64,000 nt of DNA, from contig NZ_CP101417.1 of NCBI RefSeq assembly GCF_024339125.1, positions 3,359,001 to 3,423,000 of the forward strand. The letters run 5' to 3'. The DNA is from Xanthomonas hortorum. GTDB lineage: Bacteria; Pseudomonadota; Gammaproteobacteria; Xanthomonadales; Xanthomonadaceae. The notes below the pieces were generated by a model that searched no databases, was not told the DNA's origin, and saw nothing but the letters and a program-made list of their open reading frames with translations. Position numbers and translations under genes: made by a program. Positions 30,946 to 40,526 of this stretch are shown in pieces (within the stretch, counting starts at the first letter, position 1; every line of letters begins with the position of its first letter).

Positions 30946-31685
30946 GCGACGCACCGAAGCCGTCTGCACGCGCCGCGCTGCGCTCCAGCTGGCGTCAGTT
31001 GGAACTGTATTTCGCCGACGACACCGTGCAGACCCGCATGTCGCGCTGGGCGCCGTCTCGGCTGATGCTGCCGTACACGCGCGGCATGCTGGCCGCGTTG
31101 TGGCTGCAGCCGCGCCCCGAGCGAATTGGCATTGTTGGATTCGGCGGCGGCGCGCAGGCCAAGTTCTGCCATCGCTATCTGCGCAGCACGCGCATCGAGG
31201 CGGTGGACGCCGATGCGCAGGTGCTGGCGCTGCGCGATGCGTTTGCCGTGCCGCGCGACGATGCGCGGCTTGAGGTCACGCACGGCGATGGTGCGCATTG
31301 GATCGGCACGCGCGCAGGGCGCTACGACCTGTTGCTGCTGGATGCCTACGATGCCGACGGCATTCCGCCCGCGCTGTGCACGCCCGAGTTCTACGCCGAT
31401 TGCCGCGCTGCGCTGACACCCAGCGGTGTGCTGGCGTTGAACCTGTTCCAGGTGCCGCTTGCCGGGCATCTGGCCAAGCTGCGTGATGTCTTCGATGGGC
31501 GGGTGCTGCTGTTGCCCGAGCCGGATCTGCGCAATCAGGTGCTGTACGCCTGGAATGGCAAACGCACGCCGGGCACTGCGGAGCAAGCATTGGCGGCGTT
31601 GCCGTGGTCGGCGCGCCGGCAGCTGCGGCCGGCAATGCTGCGGCTGCAGGCGGCGTGGATGGAACGGGCCTGGCGGTATTCCTGA
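30942..31685 (+). CDS. Spermidine synthase-like protein
   Basis: A 247-residue Rossmann-fold protein of the spermidine-synthase-like methyltransferase group. The nucleotide-binding loop is I-V-G-F-G-G-G-A-Q-A-K-F, the acidic strand end is I-E-A-V-D-A-D-A, and Y-D-L-L-L-L-D-A-Y-D-A-D-G-I-P matches the catalytic loop region of SpeE. It lacks the N-terminal beta-hairpin domain of a full aminopropyltransferase, so true spermidine synthesis is uncertain. The start is GTG at 30942, overlapping the 5'-nucleotidase stop. A 7-bp hairpin at 31727-31747 lies in the convergent gap after it. Confidence 0.75.
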   Translation: MSDAPKPSARAALRSSWRQLELYFADDTVQTRMSRWAPSRLMLPYTRGMLAALWLQPRPERIGIVGFGGGAQAKFCHRYLRSTRIEAVDADAQVLALRDAFAVPRDDARLEVTHGDGAHWIGTRAGRYDLLLLDAYDADGIPPALCTPEFYADCRAALTPSGVLALNLFQVPLAGHLAKLRDVFDGRVLLLPEPDLRNQVLYAWNGKRTPGTAEQALAALPWSARRQLRPAMLRLQAAWMERAWRYS

Positions 31686-31765
31686 GCCACTGTAGCGTCG
31701 CGGTCTGAGGTCAGTTGCACGCGGGTGCGATCTCGGAAATCGCACGTTCGCTCGCAAGCCCGCTG

Positions 31766-32332
31766 TTACGGTGTCAGCGGATTGCCGGCGTCAGCCAGCG
31801 GCAACTGGATATCGGTCAGCCGCCAACGCAAGCCTTGTCGGGTCAGTACGAAGACTACCGGCGCTCCGGTTGCGGTGCGCGTGGTGGCGGTGAAGCGGCG
31901 GGTGGATTCGAAGCGCTGCTCGGCGCCTTGCAGCGGACGCGCCGGCGCTGGCGCCGCATAGGTATCCGGGCTGACGGTCTCGCCAGTGACGCGATTCCAC
32001 ACGCTATGGCCTTGCAGTAGCGCACCGATGCCCAGCGGCGTCACCAGCGTGTCCACGCCGGCGCCGCTGATGCCGCTGGCAAGCTGCAAGGCGAACCCGC
32101 CGAGCAGACTCGATTGCATGCTGCTGCCGGCCTGGCGGATCAGATAATCGTCCAGTTGCGCCTTGAGGTTGACCCGCAGGCTGGGGAAATCCACGTGGCG
32201 TTCCAGCTGCCCGGCATCGCGATTGGCGACTGCCTCACTGATGCCGCGAATGGCCAGGTACGGGCCTGCAACGACATAACTGGCCAGTAGCAGCACGGCC
32301 AGCACAGGCACTAGCAACCAGCGTTTTTTCAT
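31766..32332 (-). CDS. DUF2939 membrane-anchored protein
   Basis: A 188-residue protein with one N-terminal membrane segment (residues 5-24; M-K-K-R-W then a Leu/Val-rich core). The pattern of A-G-P-Y-L-A-I-R-G-I, then A-V-A-N-R-D-A-G-Q-L-E-R-H-V-D-F-P-S-L-R matches DUF2939. The rest should face the periplasm. The function is unknown. The ATG at 32332 was chosen because it gives the membrane anchor immediately. It is the last gene of a long minus-strand run and lies downstream of the DUF2461 gene with a 124-base gap. Confidence 0.75.
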   Translation of the reverse strand: MKKRWLLVPVLAVLLLASYVVAGPYLAIRGISEAVANRDAGQLERHVDFPSLRVNLKAQLDDYLIRQAGSSMQSSLLGGFALQLASGISGAGVDTLVTPLGIGALLQGHSVWNRVTGETVSPDTYAAPAPARPLQGAEQRFESTRRFTATTRTATGAPVVFVLTRQGLRWRLTDIQLPLADAGNPLTP

Positions 32333-32456
32333 GGTGCGCAGTCCATTGCTGGTGGTGGCAGGCGAGATCGCGAGACACAGCGCCGCGCAGTGGAAAACCG
32401 CCGGCTCACGCCGATGGCCGCTGCAGCTTGCATCGCTGCCTGCGCTGCGCGCTGCA

Positions 32457-33143
32457 TCAAAATTCCAGATCCAGTGCGGCGCACAGATAATCGACAAACG
32501 GCGCCAGCACCACCAGATCCGCTTCGATGGTATGGCGCAGGCGCGGGCCGGTCATGATGGCGTCGTCCAGATGCCGCAGATAGGCCCAATTGCGATGCTT
32601 GAGATCGTCGATGAACTCGAAATCGTTCGGGAAGCCGCGCGGTGCGCGCACCAGTTTTTCGCTGTCGTCCAGCGCGAACTTGCGGCGCAGTTTGGGTTCG
32701 TATGCGGCCGCTTTCCAGTTGGCGGGATTGTCGAAAATGAACTGGCGCAGTTTGCGCTGGGTATCCGGCTCCGGGTGCCACAACCCCGCACCGACAAAGC
32801 TCTCGCCCGGCTGCAGATGGAGGTAGAACGAGGGCGCCGGCACTTGGCGGCGGCGCTCATGAAACAGGCGCGCACCTTGCCAGTTCTTGTACGGCGATTT
32901 GTCGTTGGAAAACCGCGCATCGCGGTAGATGCGAAACAGCGAACCACCCTGGGTCTTGGGATCGGCGCGATAGTGTTCGCTGACCTCGGTCAACGCCGGC
33001 TGCAGGTCGGTGATGAGCTGCAAAAACGGCTGGCGCACGTGCGCCTCGTACTGATGCCGGTGGTCGTTGAACCAGGTCTTGTCGTTGTGGCGGGCCAGGG
33101 CGCGCAGAAACTTGAAGCTGGCGTCGGAAAAATAGGTGGTCAT
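32457..33143 (-). CDS. DUF2461 (TIGR02453) family protein
   Basis: A 228-residue soluble protein with clear family features: F-L-R-A-L-A-R-H-N-D-K-T-W-F near residue 15, R-I-Y-R-D-A-R-F-S-N-D-K-S-P-Y-K-N near residue 75, and F-Y-L-H-L-Q-P-G-E-S. The function of this widespread family is unknown. Its start overlaps the stop of sbcB by four bases (ATGA), so it is co-translated with exonuclease I; a link to DNA metabolism is an inference from that coupling alone. Confidence 0.85.
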   Translation of the reverse strand: MTTYFSDASFKFLRALARHNDKTWFNDHRHQYEAHVRQPFLQLITDLQPALTEVSEHYRADPKTQGGSLFRIYRDARFSNDKSPYKNWQGARLFHERRRQVPAPSFYLHLQPGESFVGAGLWHPEPDTQRKLRQFIFDNPANWKAAAYEPKLRRKFALDDSEKLVRAPRGFPNDFEFIDDLKHRNWAYLRHLDDAIMTGPRLRHTIEADLVVLAPFVDYLCAALDLEF

Positions 33144-34585
33144 AGCGTGCGTTGGAGGTCCGAACCCCAGGCGGCGAGCTGGTCGAGTAGGGCTTGCTTG
33201 GTAGCATCGTCGGGGTGAGCAAGCCGTAAATCCGCGATTTGCGCATGGAACTGATCGAGCGTGACCTCGCCCAGGCCACGGTCGTCGAGCAGGCGCTGAC
33301 GACGGTAGACGTTCCAGCGTTCCTGCTCTTCGAACGACAACGTCTGCGGCCAGTTGCGCGCGCGGTAGCGGAACAGCAACTCGACCAGGCGCGGGTCGCG
33401 AAAGCGCGACTCCAGCGCGCCCAGTTCGGCCGGCGCACTGGCGCGCACCTGCGCCAGCAGGCGCTTGTCGCCTTCGGCCAGGAAGCCGTCATAGAGCGAG
33501 GCATCGGCATCGTTGACCGCCGGCGCCGCAGCGCGCTCGTTGCCGTACACCTGGCGCACTTTTTCGGCCAGCTCAGGGCCGAGTTCGCGCAGGCGTGCAG
33601 CCTTGGCCAGCACCGCGTCGTGGTCGATGCCCAGACGCTGGAAATCCGCTGCGCGCAGATGCTGCCAGGCCACCAGCGCCGGCGACTTGTTCAAGTGCAC
33701 TTCCTTGAGCGGAATGCGCTGCTCGCCTTCGGGCAGGTCGGCGGCGCGGATATATAGCCGGTCGGCGATCTCGTCCGGGCTCAGGCGCAACAGCACTTCA
33801 GGGTCGCCATCCAGATCGAACACGATCACGCGGCTGTCGATGCGCGGATGGCGCGTCAACGGCAGCACCGCGGCGGCGCACATGCGCGAGGCGGGATAGC
33901 GCTGCGAGATATGCAGTACCGGTTGCATCGCGATGACGTCCAGCAGCGTCGCTGCAAAGCGCTTGTCGCGCAGACGCAGCGCGTACTCCCACAATTTCGG
34001 TTGATGTTGCTGGAATCTGCGCGCCATGCCGATGGTGGCGTACACGTCCGACAATGCCTCGTGCGCATCGCCTTCGCGCACAGCGTTGGCATCGGCCAGG
34101 TGTTCGAGCTTGAACGAGGTGGCGCCGTCTTCGCGCTGCGGCCAGACGATGCCGTCCGGGCGCAGGGCATGCACCAGCCGCAACACATCGAGCAGATCCC
34201 AACGCGAATTGCCGCCGCGCCACTCGCGCTCGTAGGGATCGTAGAAATTGCGGAACAGCCCGCAGCGCACGAACTCGTCGTCGAAGCGGATCGAGTTGTA
34301 GCCCAGCGTGCAGGTCTGCGGCCGGCTCATCTGTTCGGAAATGCGCGCAAACGCTTCGGCCTCGCTCACGCCTTCGCGCAGGGCGTGCTGCGGGGTGATG
34401 CCGGTGACCATGGTCGCGTACGGGGAGGGCAGCAGATCGTCGGCCGGCTGCACGTAGAAACTGATCGGTTCTTCGATCACGCGCAGCTGCGCATCGGTGC
34501 GCACGGCGGCGAACTGCGCGATGCGCGTGCGGCGCGGATCCTGGCCGAAGGTTTCCAGGTCGTAGAAGAGAAAGCTGTCAGGCAT
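33140..34585 (-). CDS. sbcB: Exodeoxyribonuclease I
   Basis: A 481-residue 3'-5' single-strand DNA exonuclease that acts in recombination and mismatch repair. The DEDDh motifs are in order: F-Y-D-L-E-T-F-G (Exo I), Y-N-S-I-R-F-D-D-E-F (Exo II) and H-E-A-L-S-D-V-Y-A-T (Exo III). The SH3-like and C-terminal domains typical of ExoI follow. The length matches E. coli ExoI (475). It is coupled to the downstream DUF2461 gene, and kmo ends 119 bases upstream. Confidence 0.95.
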   Translation of the reverse strand: MPDSFLFYDLETFGQDPRRTRIAQFAAVRTDAQLRVIEEPISFYVQPADDLLPSPYATMVTGITPQHALREGVSEAEAFARISEQMSRPQTCTLGYNSIRFDDEFVRCGLFRNFYDPYEREWRGGNSRWDLLDVLRLVHALRPDGIVWPQREDGATSFKLEHLADANAVREGDAHEALSDVYATIGMARRFQQHQPKLWEYALRLRDKRFAATLLDVIAMQPVLHISQRYPASRMCAAAVLPLTRHPRIDSRVIVFDLDGDPEVLLRLSPDEIADRLYIRAADLPEGEQRIPLKEVHLNKSPALVAWQHLRAADFQRLGIDHDAVLAKAARLRELGPELAEKVRQVYGNERAAAPAVNDADASLYDGFLAEGDKRLLAQVRASAPAELGALESRFRDPRLVELLFRYRARNWPQTLSFEEQERWNVYRRQRLLDDRGLGEVTLDQFHAQIADLRLAHPDDATKQALLDQLAAWGSDLQRTL

Positions 34586-34704
34586 GCCGTATCAAATCCA
34601 GATCCGCGGCGCGCTGCGGAGGGCGCCGCCAGTGCTGGCTAGTATCTCTCATCCGCGCGCCGGCTCGTTGACGCCGGCCTGTGTGCGACGGAACAGTGCA
34701 GGGA

Positions 34705-36072
34705 TCAGTGCGCGCCTTCCAGCGGCTGCAGACGCGCATGCACGACCGCGTCCAGCGCAGCCCAGTCGATGCGCGACAGATCGGTCTGCCCGCGCGTGGC
34801 CTCGACCAGGATCTCGCGCTGGATCTCGCTGCGCGCCAGGGCGATCGAATAGCGCGTGCGCAGGAAAGTCACCATCGTGTAATGCGGCACGAAGCGGGTG
34901 GGCCAGCGTGTCTGCAGTTCCTGTTCCAGTGCGCGTTGCAGCAGGAACGCGGCATCGCCGACGCGGTCGCGCATTTCCAGGTAGTTTTCCAGCGCCATCT
35001 GCTGGATCGCCGCGGCATCGTCGCGGCGCGCTGCTTCGAACGCAGCAAATGCGGCTTCAAGATCGTCGTGCGCGTCCAGCTGCTCTGCCAACGCCACGCA
35101 GTCTTCGAAGGCGCAATTCATGCCCTGGCCGTGGAACGGCACCATCGCATGCGCGGCGTCGCCGATCAGCAATGCGCGGCTGTCCAGATGCCAGCGGTCC
35201 AGCATCAAGGTGCCGAGCAGCCCGGGCGGATGTTCTTCCCAATGCTCCTTGAGCTGCGGAATCAGCGGCAAGGCATCCGGGAAGTCGCGCGCGAACAAGG
35301 CCAGCGCTTCGTCGCCGGTACGCGTGGTGGCAAAGCTTGGCTCGCCCGTGTTGGGCAGAAACAGCGTGACGGTGAAGGTGCCGCCATCATTGGGCAGCGC
35401 GATGCACATGTAACGCCCGCGTGGCCAGATGTGCAGCGCGTTGCGTTCGATGCGGAAACCGCCGCCGGGCAGGGGCGGAATTTCCAGTTCCTTGTACGAG
35501 TGGTCCAGAAATTCGATGCGCTCGCCCAGCGGCGATTTTCGCTGCATCGCCGCGCGCAGCGCCGAGCCTGCGCCATCGCTGCCGATCAGGCTCTGGAAGT
35601 GGATCTCGTGCGGTTGGTCGTCGCGGTCGTCGATGAAGCGCGCGTAGCCGGCGTCGAAGTCCACGGTGTGCAGGCGGCGGTAGAAATGCACGCGTGCGCC
35701 GGCCTGTTCGGCCAGATCCAGCAATGCGACGTTCAATGCGGCGCGGTGGATCGACCAGATTACTTCGCTGTCGTCGCGCCCGTAGCGTTGCAGCTGCGGC
35801 TCGCCAACCAGCGGATGCACCATGCGCCCGCGCATCATCACGGCCTTGGCCATTACCGCATCTTCGGCGCCGGCCTGGCGCAGCGCGTGGCGGCCGCGTT
35901 CGGCCAGCGCCAGGTTGATCGAGCGGCCGGACTCGTAGCCCTTGATGCGCGGATCGCCGCGGCGCTCGTAGACGGTGACCTGCCAGCCGCGACGCGACAG
36001 CAGGATAGCGAGCAGGCAACCGGCCAAGCCGGCGCCGATCAGGGTCAGGGAACGAGGAGAGACTGCGCTCAA
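34705..36072 (-). CDS. kmo: Kynurenine 3-monooxygenase
   Basis: A 455-residue FAD-dependent hydroxylase that converts kynurenine to 3-hydroxykynurenine with NADPH and O2. The dinucleotide fold is L-I-G-A-G-L-A-G-C-L with an E-R-R acid at the end of strand two. The second FAD motif is G-D-A-A-H-A-M-V-P-F-H-G-Q-G-M-N. The signature G-R-S-I-N-L-A-L-A-E-R-G and R-G-R-M-V-H match bacterial KMO. It is the last of the kynurenine genes, 171 bases after kynU; that gap has a GC hairpin (36178-36186 with 36201-36209) and no gene. Confidence 0.95.
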   Translation of the reverse strand: MSAVSPRSLTLIGAGLAGCLLAILLSRRGWQVTVYERRGDPRIKGYESGRSINLALAERGRHALRQAGAEDAVMAKAVMMRGRMVHPLVGEPQLQRYGRDDSEVIWSIHRAALNVALLDLAEQAGARVHFYRRLHTVDFDAGYARFIDDRDDQPHEIHFQSLIGSDGAGSALRAAMQRKSPLGERIEFLDHSYKELEIPPLPGGGFRIERNALHIWPRGRYMCIALPNDGGTFTVTLFLPNTGEPSFATTRTGDEALALFARDFPDALPLIPQLKEHWEEHPPGLLGTLMLDRWHLDSRALLIGDAAHAMVPFHGQGMNCAFEDCVALAEQLDAHDDLEAAFAAFEAARRDDAAAIQQMALENYLEMRDRVGDAAFLLQRALEQELQTRWPTRFVPHYTMVTFLRTRYSIALARSEIQREILVEATRGQTDLSRIDWAALDAVVHARLQPLEGAH

Positions 36073-36243
36073 TGCGGTATCCGGCAGCGGCCGGACGCGG
36101 GTGCCGGCGGAGAGGGAAAAGGTGAAGCGGCTGGCAACAGCGCAAGCCGGTCAGCCAGGTGCGGGCTTGGAGTGTACGTGCGCGTGCGCCGGTTCCGGCT
36201 CACGCGCACACCTGTTCGATGGCACAGTCTGTGCCGTACGTGC

Positions 36244-37521
36244 TCAGGCGGCGGCCCAGGTTTCCACCTGCTCGACGAACTGGTGCAGATCGCAGAAGCG
36301 GTTGTACAGCGGCACCGGTGCGATGCGGATCACGTCCGGCTCGCGCCAGTCGCCAAGCACGCCCACCGACTGCAGATACTCGAACAGCGAGCGCCCTTGC
36401 GCGCGCCCGCCTGCCACCCGCAGCGACAGCTGGCAGCCACGCTGCGCAGGGTCGGCCGGGGTGACGATCTGCAGCACCTGCGGCACGCGTGTGTGGATCA
36501 ACTGTTCCAGATGGCCGGTGAGCTGTTCGGATTTTGCACGCAACGCCGGCATGCCGGCCTGGTCGAACACATCAAGCGACGCACGCAGCGGCGCCAGCGC
36601 CAGTACCGGCGGATTGCTCAGCTGCCAGCCTTCGGCACCAGGCGAGGGCACGAACTGCGGGTCCATGCGGAAGCGGGTCTGCTGTTCGTGCCCCCACCAA
36701 CCGGCCATGCGCGGCAGGTCGCTGTTGGCATGGCGTTCGTGCACGAAACAACCGCCCACCGCACCGGGCCCTGCGTTGAGATATTTGTAGTGGCACCACA
36801 CCGCGAAATCCACGCCATCGTCGTGCAGCGTCAGCGGGATATTGCCGACCGCATGCGCCAGATCGAAACCCACCGCGGCGCCTTGCGCGCGCGCCAAACG
36901 CGCGATGTCGCCCAGCGCGAAGGCCTGGCCGTTGCGGTACTGGATGCCGGGCCACAGCACCAACGCCAGACGCGGGCCATGCAATGCGATGGCTTCGGCA
37001 ATCGCCGCCATCGACAAGGTACCGTTGGGCTCATCGGCTTCCACTTCGATCAGGTGCGTGGCCGGATCCAGCCCATGCAGGCGCAGTTGCGATTCCACCG
37101 CATGGCGGTCGGACGGAAACGCACCGGCTTCGATCAGGATCGCGCCGCGCTCGGGCGTGGGGCGGTAAAAGCTGGCCATCATCAGATGCAGATTGACGCT
37201 CAGCGTGTTCATCGCGACCACTTCGCCGGGCAGTGCGCCGACCACGCGCGCCAGACCATCGCGCACCAATTGGTGATACGTCAGCCATTGCGTGGGGCCG
37301 GTGAAGTGGCCTTCCACTGCGAGTGCGCCCCACTGGTCGAGCACTTCGGCGACCATTGCGCGCGCGGCGCGCGGCTGCAGGCCCAGCGAATTGCCGACGA
37401 AATAGGTTTGATCCTGGCCGCCATGCTGCGGGAACACGAACGCATCGCGCAGGCGGCGCAGCGGGTCGGCGGCGTCCAGTGCAACGGCATGGGCGCGGGA
37501 CAGCGGGTCGGTCATCGTCAA
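36244..37521 (-). CDS. kynU: Kynureninase
   Basis: A 425-residue PLP enzyme that cleaves 3-hydroxykynurenine to 3-hydroxyanthranilate and alanine (or kynurenine to anthranilate). The PLP lysine is Lys246 in H-Y-K-Y-L-N-A-G-P-G. The phosphate-binding and substrate motifs F-V-G-N-S-L-G-L-Q-P, N-T-L-S-V-N-L-H and G-F-D-L-A-H-A-V-G-N are also present. It begins 29 bases after the FUSC transporter gene and so is probably co-transcribed with it. Confidence 0.95.
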   Translation of the reverse strand: MTMTDPLSRAHAVALDAADPLRRLRDAFVFPQHGGQDQTYFVGNSLGLQPRAARAMVAEVLDQWGALAVEGHFTGPTQWLTYHQLVRDGLARVVGALPGEVVAMNTLSVNLHLMMASFYRPTPERGAILIEAGAFPSDRHAVESQLRLHGLDPATHLIEVEADEPNGTLSMAAIAEAIALHGPRLALVLWPGIQYRNGQAFALGDIARLARAQGAAVGFDLAHAVGNIPLTLHDDGVDFAVWCHYKYLNAGPGAVGGCFVHERHANSDLPRMAGWWGHEQQTRFRMDPQFVPSPGAEGWQLSNPPVLALAPLRASLDVFDQAGMPALRAKSEQLTGHLEQLIHTRVPQVLQIVTPADPAQRGCQLSLRVAGGRAQGRSLFEYLQSVGVLGDWREPDVIRIAPVPLYNRFCDLHQFVEQVETWAAA

Positions 37522-37550
37522 GGCTCGCAGCGCGGGTCGGTGAGGTCAGT

Positions 37551-39722
37551 TTACCCGCCGGCAGTGGGGGCGCCGTCATGCACGGCCGGTGCCTCTGCAG
37601 AGGCACCGGTTGACGCTGGTCGGGCCGGGCGCAACAGATGGGTCAACGTGCCGATGCTGTCGGTGATGCGGTCGACGGTGTCGGCCAGTGCAGCGGTGGT
37701 GGGCGAGCTGTCGGGCAGTGCGGCCAACGCATCGGACAAACGGCGCTCGGCGCTGCGCAAGGTGGCCGCTGCGGGGATGCCGCCGTGGATCAGGCAGTCG
37801 ATCAGGTCCGTCAGCGCCTGATCGGCCTGTTCCGCAAATGCGGGCAATGCCGCCAGCGTGGGTAAGGGGTGGCCATCGCGCAGCACCGCTTCCAGCGACA
37901 AGGTGGCACGGATCAGCCGGTTGCCGTTGGCCAGCAGCGATTCGGCGAGTTTGAGTTCGTGCAGATTGCGCCGGCTGCGTGGCTCGCCGCGCAGCCGTTC
38001 GATCGAGGCCTGCGCATTGGTGCGCGCCACACGTGCGGCGGCGCGGGTATCGCTTAAATCCTCCATCTGGCCGAGCAACAGATGGCGCAGATGATCGCGA
38101 TACGCGCTGAGCAGTTGCGCCAGCGATGCGCGGATATGCCGGCGCTCGCGCGTGGGCCACAACGCGTAGGCGATCAACGCCCATGCGCTGCCGGCTACCG
38201 TTGCCTGCAGACGCGCACCGATGGCGTCGCCCGGCGCCACGCCTTCGAACGACAGCAACAGCACCAGCATGCCGGTCAGAAACGCGACACCGATACCGTA
38301 ATTCACCTGCGTCAACAAGCGGAAACCCAGGCAAAACAGCGCCAGCAACGCCAGCCGGATGCTGGCGCCATCCATCGCAAAATGTGCGAGTAACGTGGCC
38401 ACCAACAAGCCGACGAAGGTACCTGCCACGCGCAAGGCGCCGAAGCTGAAAGTACCGCCGAAATCCGGCTTGAGCACGATGGCGGTGGTCATCGGAATCC
38501 AGAAGCCGTGCGGAATCTGCTGCCAACGCTGGAAGGCGATCGCCAGTGCCAGACACACGCCGCAACGCAACGCATGCCGAAACGCCACCGAGGACAGATC
38601 CAGATTTGCGCGCAAGGTGGCCAAGGTCGCCGCTGGCCTGAGTGCCGCAGGTAAACGCGCTTCGGCCAACTGCGCCTGGATCTCGCCACGGCTGCTGGCC
38701 CAGTGCGCATTGCGGATCAGGGCGCGCAACTGCCCGCCCAGGCCTTGCGCGCGCGCCACCGCCACACGCACCAGCCGGCGTTCGCGGGTGTCGGTGTTGT
38801 CGTGCTGAAACTGCGCCAGGGCCGCGACCAGATCGTCGAAGCCGGTCATCGAGGCATCCGCCGCTAACGGGTCTTCGCCCACCGTCATTGCGTGTGCGAG
38901 TTGTTCCAGCACGATGGCGCTGCGTTCGAGCACGCGCTCGATGGCCGGGCGCGCCTGCGACTCGGTCAGGCGGGTGTCGGCATCGGCCAGCGACAGCAGT
39001 TCCAGTCGTACCCGATCGCAGAGCTCGGCAATGATGCGAAAGCTCTGCACGGCGATCGCGCGCGAGCGATGTTCGCCGTGCAGCATCACCATCGCATCGA
39101 GTACTTCCTGCGTTGCCGGCGGCGCGGCGCTGGCTTCCGGGCGCTGGCGTGCGATGCCTGCCAGCTGGCGCATCAGATCGGCCAGTGCGAAGCGTTCCGG
39201 GCGATAGCGTTGCAGCGGCCACGCGGCCAATGCCAGCACGACCTGGAGCAGGCCGCCGGCTAAGATCAGCGCGGCCACGCCCGGTGCCTGCGCGATCGGC
39301 AAGCGCATATCGGCGCTGACCACCAGCAGGATCATGCTGGTCAGGCCCACGCGCGCGGCCACCGGGCCGAGCGCCACCAGCAGCCCGCCGCCCAGGCCGA
39401 GCAACAAGCCGGCGACCACCAGAGCAGGGGTGTTGTGGCCCACCCAAATGCCCAGCAACGCGGCCGCACCGGCGGCCAGCGCGGCCATCAACATGCGTTG
39501 CAGACGCGCGCGATACGGGCCGGGCTGGTCGGTGAACATGGTGTTGAGCGCGCCGGTGCACACCGCCAGACCCGCAGCGACATGCCCGGTGGCCACGCCC
39601 ACCGCCAGCGGCAGCACCACTGCGGCGGTGTTGCGGAGCGCAACGCGCAGCGGTACGTCGCGCGGTTTGAGATCGATCAGTGCGCGCAGCATGGCATCGG
39701 TGGCAGTGCGTTCGAGCGGCAT
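37551..39722 (-). CDS. FUSC-family inner-membrane transporter
   Basis: A 723-residue protein with the FUSC (fusaric acid resistance/YccS) layout: two sets of hydrophobic helices (about residues 28-170 and 370-500) separated and followed by large cytoplasmic regions. Signs include I-P-H-G-F-W-I-P-M-T-T-A-I-V-L-K-P-D-F at the second membrane block, a family hallmark. Such proteins export aromatic acids. Its place between haaO and kynU suggests it exports a kynurenine-pathway intermediate or related aromatic acid; this is inference. The start at 39722 was preferred over 39845, which adds a basic N-terminus without homology. Confidence 0.82.
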   Translation of the reverse strand: MPLERTATDAMLRALIDLKPRDVPLRVALRNTAAVVLPLAVGVATGHVAAGLAVCTGALNTMFTDQPGPYRARLQRMLMAALAAGAAALLGIWVGHNTPALVVAGLLLGLGGGLLVALGPVAARVGLTSMILLVVSADMRLPIAQAPGVAALILAGGLLQVVLALAAWPLQRYRPERFALADLMRQLAGIARQRPEASAAPPATQEVLDAMVMLHGEHRSRAIAVQSFRIIAELCDRVRLELLSLADADTRLTESQARPAIERVLERSAIVLEQLAHAMTVGEDPLAADASMTGFDDLVAALAQFQHDNTDTRERRLVRVAVARAQGLGGQLRALIRNAHWASSRGEIQAQLAEARLPAALRPAATLATLRANLDLSSVAFRHALRCGVCLALAIAFQRWQQIPHGFWIPMTTAIVLKPDFGGTFSFGALRVAGTFVGLLVATLLAHFAMDGASIRLALLALFCLGFRLLTQVNYGIGVAFLTGMLVLLLSFEGVAPGDAIGARLQATVAGSAWALIAYALWPTRERRHIRASLAQLLSAYRDHLRHLLLGQMEDLSDTRAAARVARTNAQASIERLRGEPRSRRNLHELKLAESLLANGNRLIRATLSLEAVLRDGHPLPTLAALPAFAEQADQALTDLIDCLIHGGIPAAATLRSAERRLSDALAALPDSSPTTAALADTVDRITDSIGTLTHLLRPARPASTGASAEAPAVHDGAPTAGG

Positions 39723-39910
39723 GCACGTTGCGCGTCTGCGCGGTTGAAAGCTGCGCGGATGAAAGACAGGCGTGTTGTTGGCCGGCGTGCGGTCGCTGCG
39801 TCGCCTGCCATTGCAGCCTCGCTGCACGGCACGCGCATCGGCCACTGTCGTTCGAGCGCCGTCGAGCGCCTCCCGCTACGCGTGTTCTGCATCGTCACCC
39901 TCTGCGCCAC

Positions 39911-40441
39911 TTACGCCTCAGTTGCGGCATAACGCTCGGGCGCCGGGTGCACGTGCCCGCACTGGGTGCAGGTGCGCAGCGCAAGCGAGCGGTAGAAATG
40001 ATCGAACACCGGCGGAAAATCGGTTTCGATGTTCTGCAGCGGAAACATCGCCTCGTACAGTTTGTGATTGCACTGCGGGCAATACCACTGCAGGCCGTCC
40101 TGTTCGTTGGGCAAGCGCTCGCGCTCGATCACCAGGCCGATCGAGCCGGCCGCGCGCTGCGGCGAGTGCGGCACCTTCGGTGGCAGTAGAAAGATTTCGC
40201 CGGCGCGGATCGGAATGTCGCGTGCCACGCCTTCGTCCTGCACCTTCAGCACCATCTCGCCTTCGAGCTGGAAGAACCACTCCGGGCCTTCGTCATAGTG
40301 ATAGTCGGTGCGCGCATTCGGCCCGCCGACGATCATGATGATGAAACCGTCCTGCTGGATGCATTTGTTGCCCACCGGCGGTTTGAGCAGGTGGCGGTAT
40401 TGCTCGATCCAGGCATGCAGGTTGATCGGCGGGACCAGCAT
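39911..40441 (-). CDS. haaO: 3-hydroxyanthranilate 3,4-dioxygenase
   Basis: A 176-residue cupin dioxygenase that opens 3-hydroxyanthranilate to the precursor of quinolinate. The Fe(II) ligand region is [12 protein letters not shown] with a second histidine in V-P-H-S-P-Q-R. The rubredoxin-like second iron site of bacterial enzymes is intact as C-P-Q-C and C-T-Q-C. With kmo and kynU downstream this gives tryptophan-derived NAD synthesis. Tryptophan dioxygenase and kynurenine formamidase are not in the window. The ATG at 40441 gives the usual M-L-V-P-P-I-N-L start. Confidence 0.95.
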   Translation of the reverse strand: MLVPPINLHAWIEQYRHLLKPPVGNKCIQQDGFIIMIVGGPNARTDYHYDEGPEWFFQLEGEMVLKVQDEGVARDIPIRAGEIFLLPPKVPHSPQRAAGSIGLVIERERLPNEQDGLQWYCPQCNHKLYEAMFPLQNIETDFPPVFDHFYRSLALRTCTQCGHVHPAPERYAATEA

Positions 40442-40526
40442 GGACGTTCCTCGGCAAAGAAGACGTCCAGCATAGCCAACCGACGGCGCCGATGGGCACC
40501 GTCGTGAGATGGTGTGCGGGTGCGAC

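Noticed and set aside
34681..37821. A 1046-codon plus-strand open frame across kmo and kynU
   Set aside because: Antisense shadow spanning two genes with clear enzyme motifs on the minus strand; no recognisable domain in the long frame.
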